From Bradyrhizobium iriomotense (GTDB lineage: Bacteria; Pseudomonadota; Alphaproteobacteria; Rhizobiales; Xanthobacteraceae), in the NCBI RefSeq assembly GCF_018129405.1, contig NZ_JAFCLP010000002.1, positions 186,001 through 250,000 of the forward strand: a stretch of DNA of 64,000 bases, read 5' to 3'. Below the pieces are notes generated by a model, which was not told the DNA's origin, did no database searches, and was given only the letters and a program-made list of their open reading frames with translations. A program made the position numbers and the translations under genes. How positions within the stretch are numbered: position 1 is the first letter of the stretch; every line of letters begins with the position of its first letter. This document shows positions 63,901-64,000 of this stretch, in pieces.

Positions 63901-64000
63901 GCGAGCTGAACGAGAGGCTGCGTGCGACCGAGTTGGACGAGGCGGTCAGGCAGGAGATCGACGAACTCACGCAGGTGCTCCAGGGCAACCTCGCAAGGAT
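60996..64000 (+). CDS. Multi-GAF sensor histidine kinase (cut by right edge)
   Basis: At least 1001 residues, open to the right edge. After an N-terminal helix come five GAF domains, each about 165-180 residues, at roughly 40-200, 214-375, 391-550, 570-735 and 745-915. Each begins VLKVIxxSxxDLxPVLDxLxExAxRLC-like and ends [18 protein letters not shown]. A HisKA domain follows, with the phosphoacceptor in [16 protein letters not shown] (His about 948). The ATPase domain should lie beyond the window. Linker repeats ([20 protein letters not shown]) join the GAF units. It likely senses a small molecule or redox state; partner regulator unknown. ATG 60996 is the first clear start. Confidence 0.88.
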   Translation, partial: MPALSQDVVADLKQENARLLAELRAAHDRENATADVLKVIATSSSDVQPVFDAIATSANRLIGGFSTAVFRFVDGIAHLAAFTRTNAVADAHLTQMFPRPIADFPSFQLASFGKVVPVPDTEATSELQIRDVARLRGFRAMLFAPIMKGGTAIGMISVTRPQPGNFAEHDKQLLRIFAEQAVIAIDNAKLFSEVQQRTNDLTESLQQQTAVGDVLKTISRSTFDLQPVLDTLVQTAARLCNAEMAFIMRREGDLYRAGAAVGYSAEYIEFIKDHPIAPGRGTITGRAVMEKRPVQIFDVASDPEYTLQEATSLGGQHTALCVPLLRQNEPIGTIVLARQRTELFTEKQIELVTTFADQAVIAIENVRLFDELRQRTNDLSESLQQQTATADVLKVISRSAFDLQKVLDTLTESAARLCNADMAAIARKDERGFYHATGYNFRVNWVKVADVHRLQPGRDSLIGRVLLEQRSVQILDVLADPEYAYLDMQKAAGYRTLLGVPMMREGEPIGVLFLGHTTVQSFSEKQVELVSTFADQAVIAIENVRLFEEVQTTSRDLQDALTYQTGSASILKVIASSPTEIDPVLNAIVESACELCESSDAVLRLRRDDHLQLVAHHGPIVPSRATWPINRKWTAGRSILDRSPVQVGDITSPEGDEFPDGRELRRDDGVRTILSVPLLREGEGIGAITLRRTEVNPFNAKQIALLQTFADQAVIAIGNVRLFEEVRERTRELTESLEQQTATAEVLATISSSAGELEPVFDKMLENATRVCGARFGTMNLYEEGGFRTVALYNAPQAYVDTRLYQRIRPHPGSGLGTVEKTHQPVHIEDIRTQPPYIEGNPNVRALADLAGARTLVIVPMLREDELIGTITIFRQEVKPFTSKQIALVANFANQAVIAIENARLLNELRKRTKELSQSLEELRATQDRLIQTEKLASLGQLTAGIAHEIKNPLNFVNNFSSLSSELIGELNERLRATELDEAVRQEIDELTQVLQGNLAR

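Overview
The window looks like core chromosome of a GC-rich alphaproteobacterium, most probably Bradyrhizobium or a close relative. Support for this: the order tgt, queA, two cyclophilins, coaD, gyrA; trmFO (folate-dependent tRNA methylation); families such as DUF1127, DUF3597, DUF1217 and SPW; alphaproteobacterial-type LexA boxes (GTTC-N7-GTTC); and several palindromic intergenic repeats of the kind common in this genus. No phage, insertion sequence, CRISPR array, rRNA or tRNA was seen. The species call is inference.

Layout. 1-4.3 kb: N-terminal part of an Mfd/UvrB-like helicase (reverse strand, cut by the left edge), small proteins, a NUDIX hydrolase, an AI-2E/PerM-type membrane protein. 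4.3-12.9 kb: acetoacetyl-CoA synthetase, a formyltransferase-like protein, secreted small proteins, a RidA-like protein, an EamA exporter, a caspase-like secreted protein. 13-14.7 kb: cysteine synthase followed by an orphan BrnA-type antitoxin. 14.7-24.3 kb: tgt; a patatin lipoprotein and a TetR regulator, with a matching operator in front of a PepSY-like gene; asd behind a threonine-rich leader peptide and terminator; a vapBC pair whose toxin is frameshifted; queA; two cyclophilins; coaD. 24.5-38.3 kb: kup, a phosphotransferase, gyrA, ssb, three tandem outer-membrane beta-barrel genes, uvrA. 38.3-44 kb: DinB-like protein, a DUF433/DUF5615 toxin-antitoxin pair, a HAD phosphatase with a nucleoside hydrolase, a YncE-type propeller with an SRPBCC protein, then about 0.9 kb of repeat-like noncoding DNA. 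44-56.7 kb: AAA ATPase, a repeated-DUF1217 protein, an acyl-CoA ligase with a tandem PPC-domain protein, many small secreted or membrane proteins, a lytic transglycosylase. 57-64 kb: DUF1127 protein, trmFO, a kinase-like/ANL fusion, a CAP-domain protein, and a histidine kinase with five GAF domains running off the right edge.

How it fits together. Most genes are housekeeping: queuosine modification (tgt, queA), tRNA U54 methylation (trmFO), DNA topology and repair (gyrA, ssb, uvrA, Mfd-like), amino-acid synthesis (asd, cysK) and CoA synthesis (coaD). The most interesting signals are regulatory. They are a probable threonine attenuator in front of asd, a duplicated TetR-type operator placed inside two well-formed promoters that flank a TetR gene, and LexA boxes in front of both ssb and uvrA. 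Sequence oddities worth checking include a Tgt lacking all four structural zinc ligands, a GyrA with Gln at the quinolone-resistance position, a frameshifted VapC, a kinase-like domain fused to the C-terminal subdomain of an adenylating enzyme, and a mosaic outer-membrane gene array.
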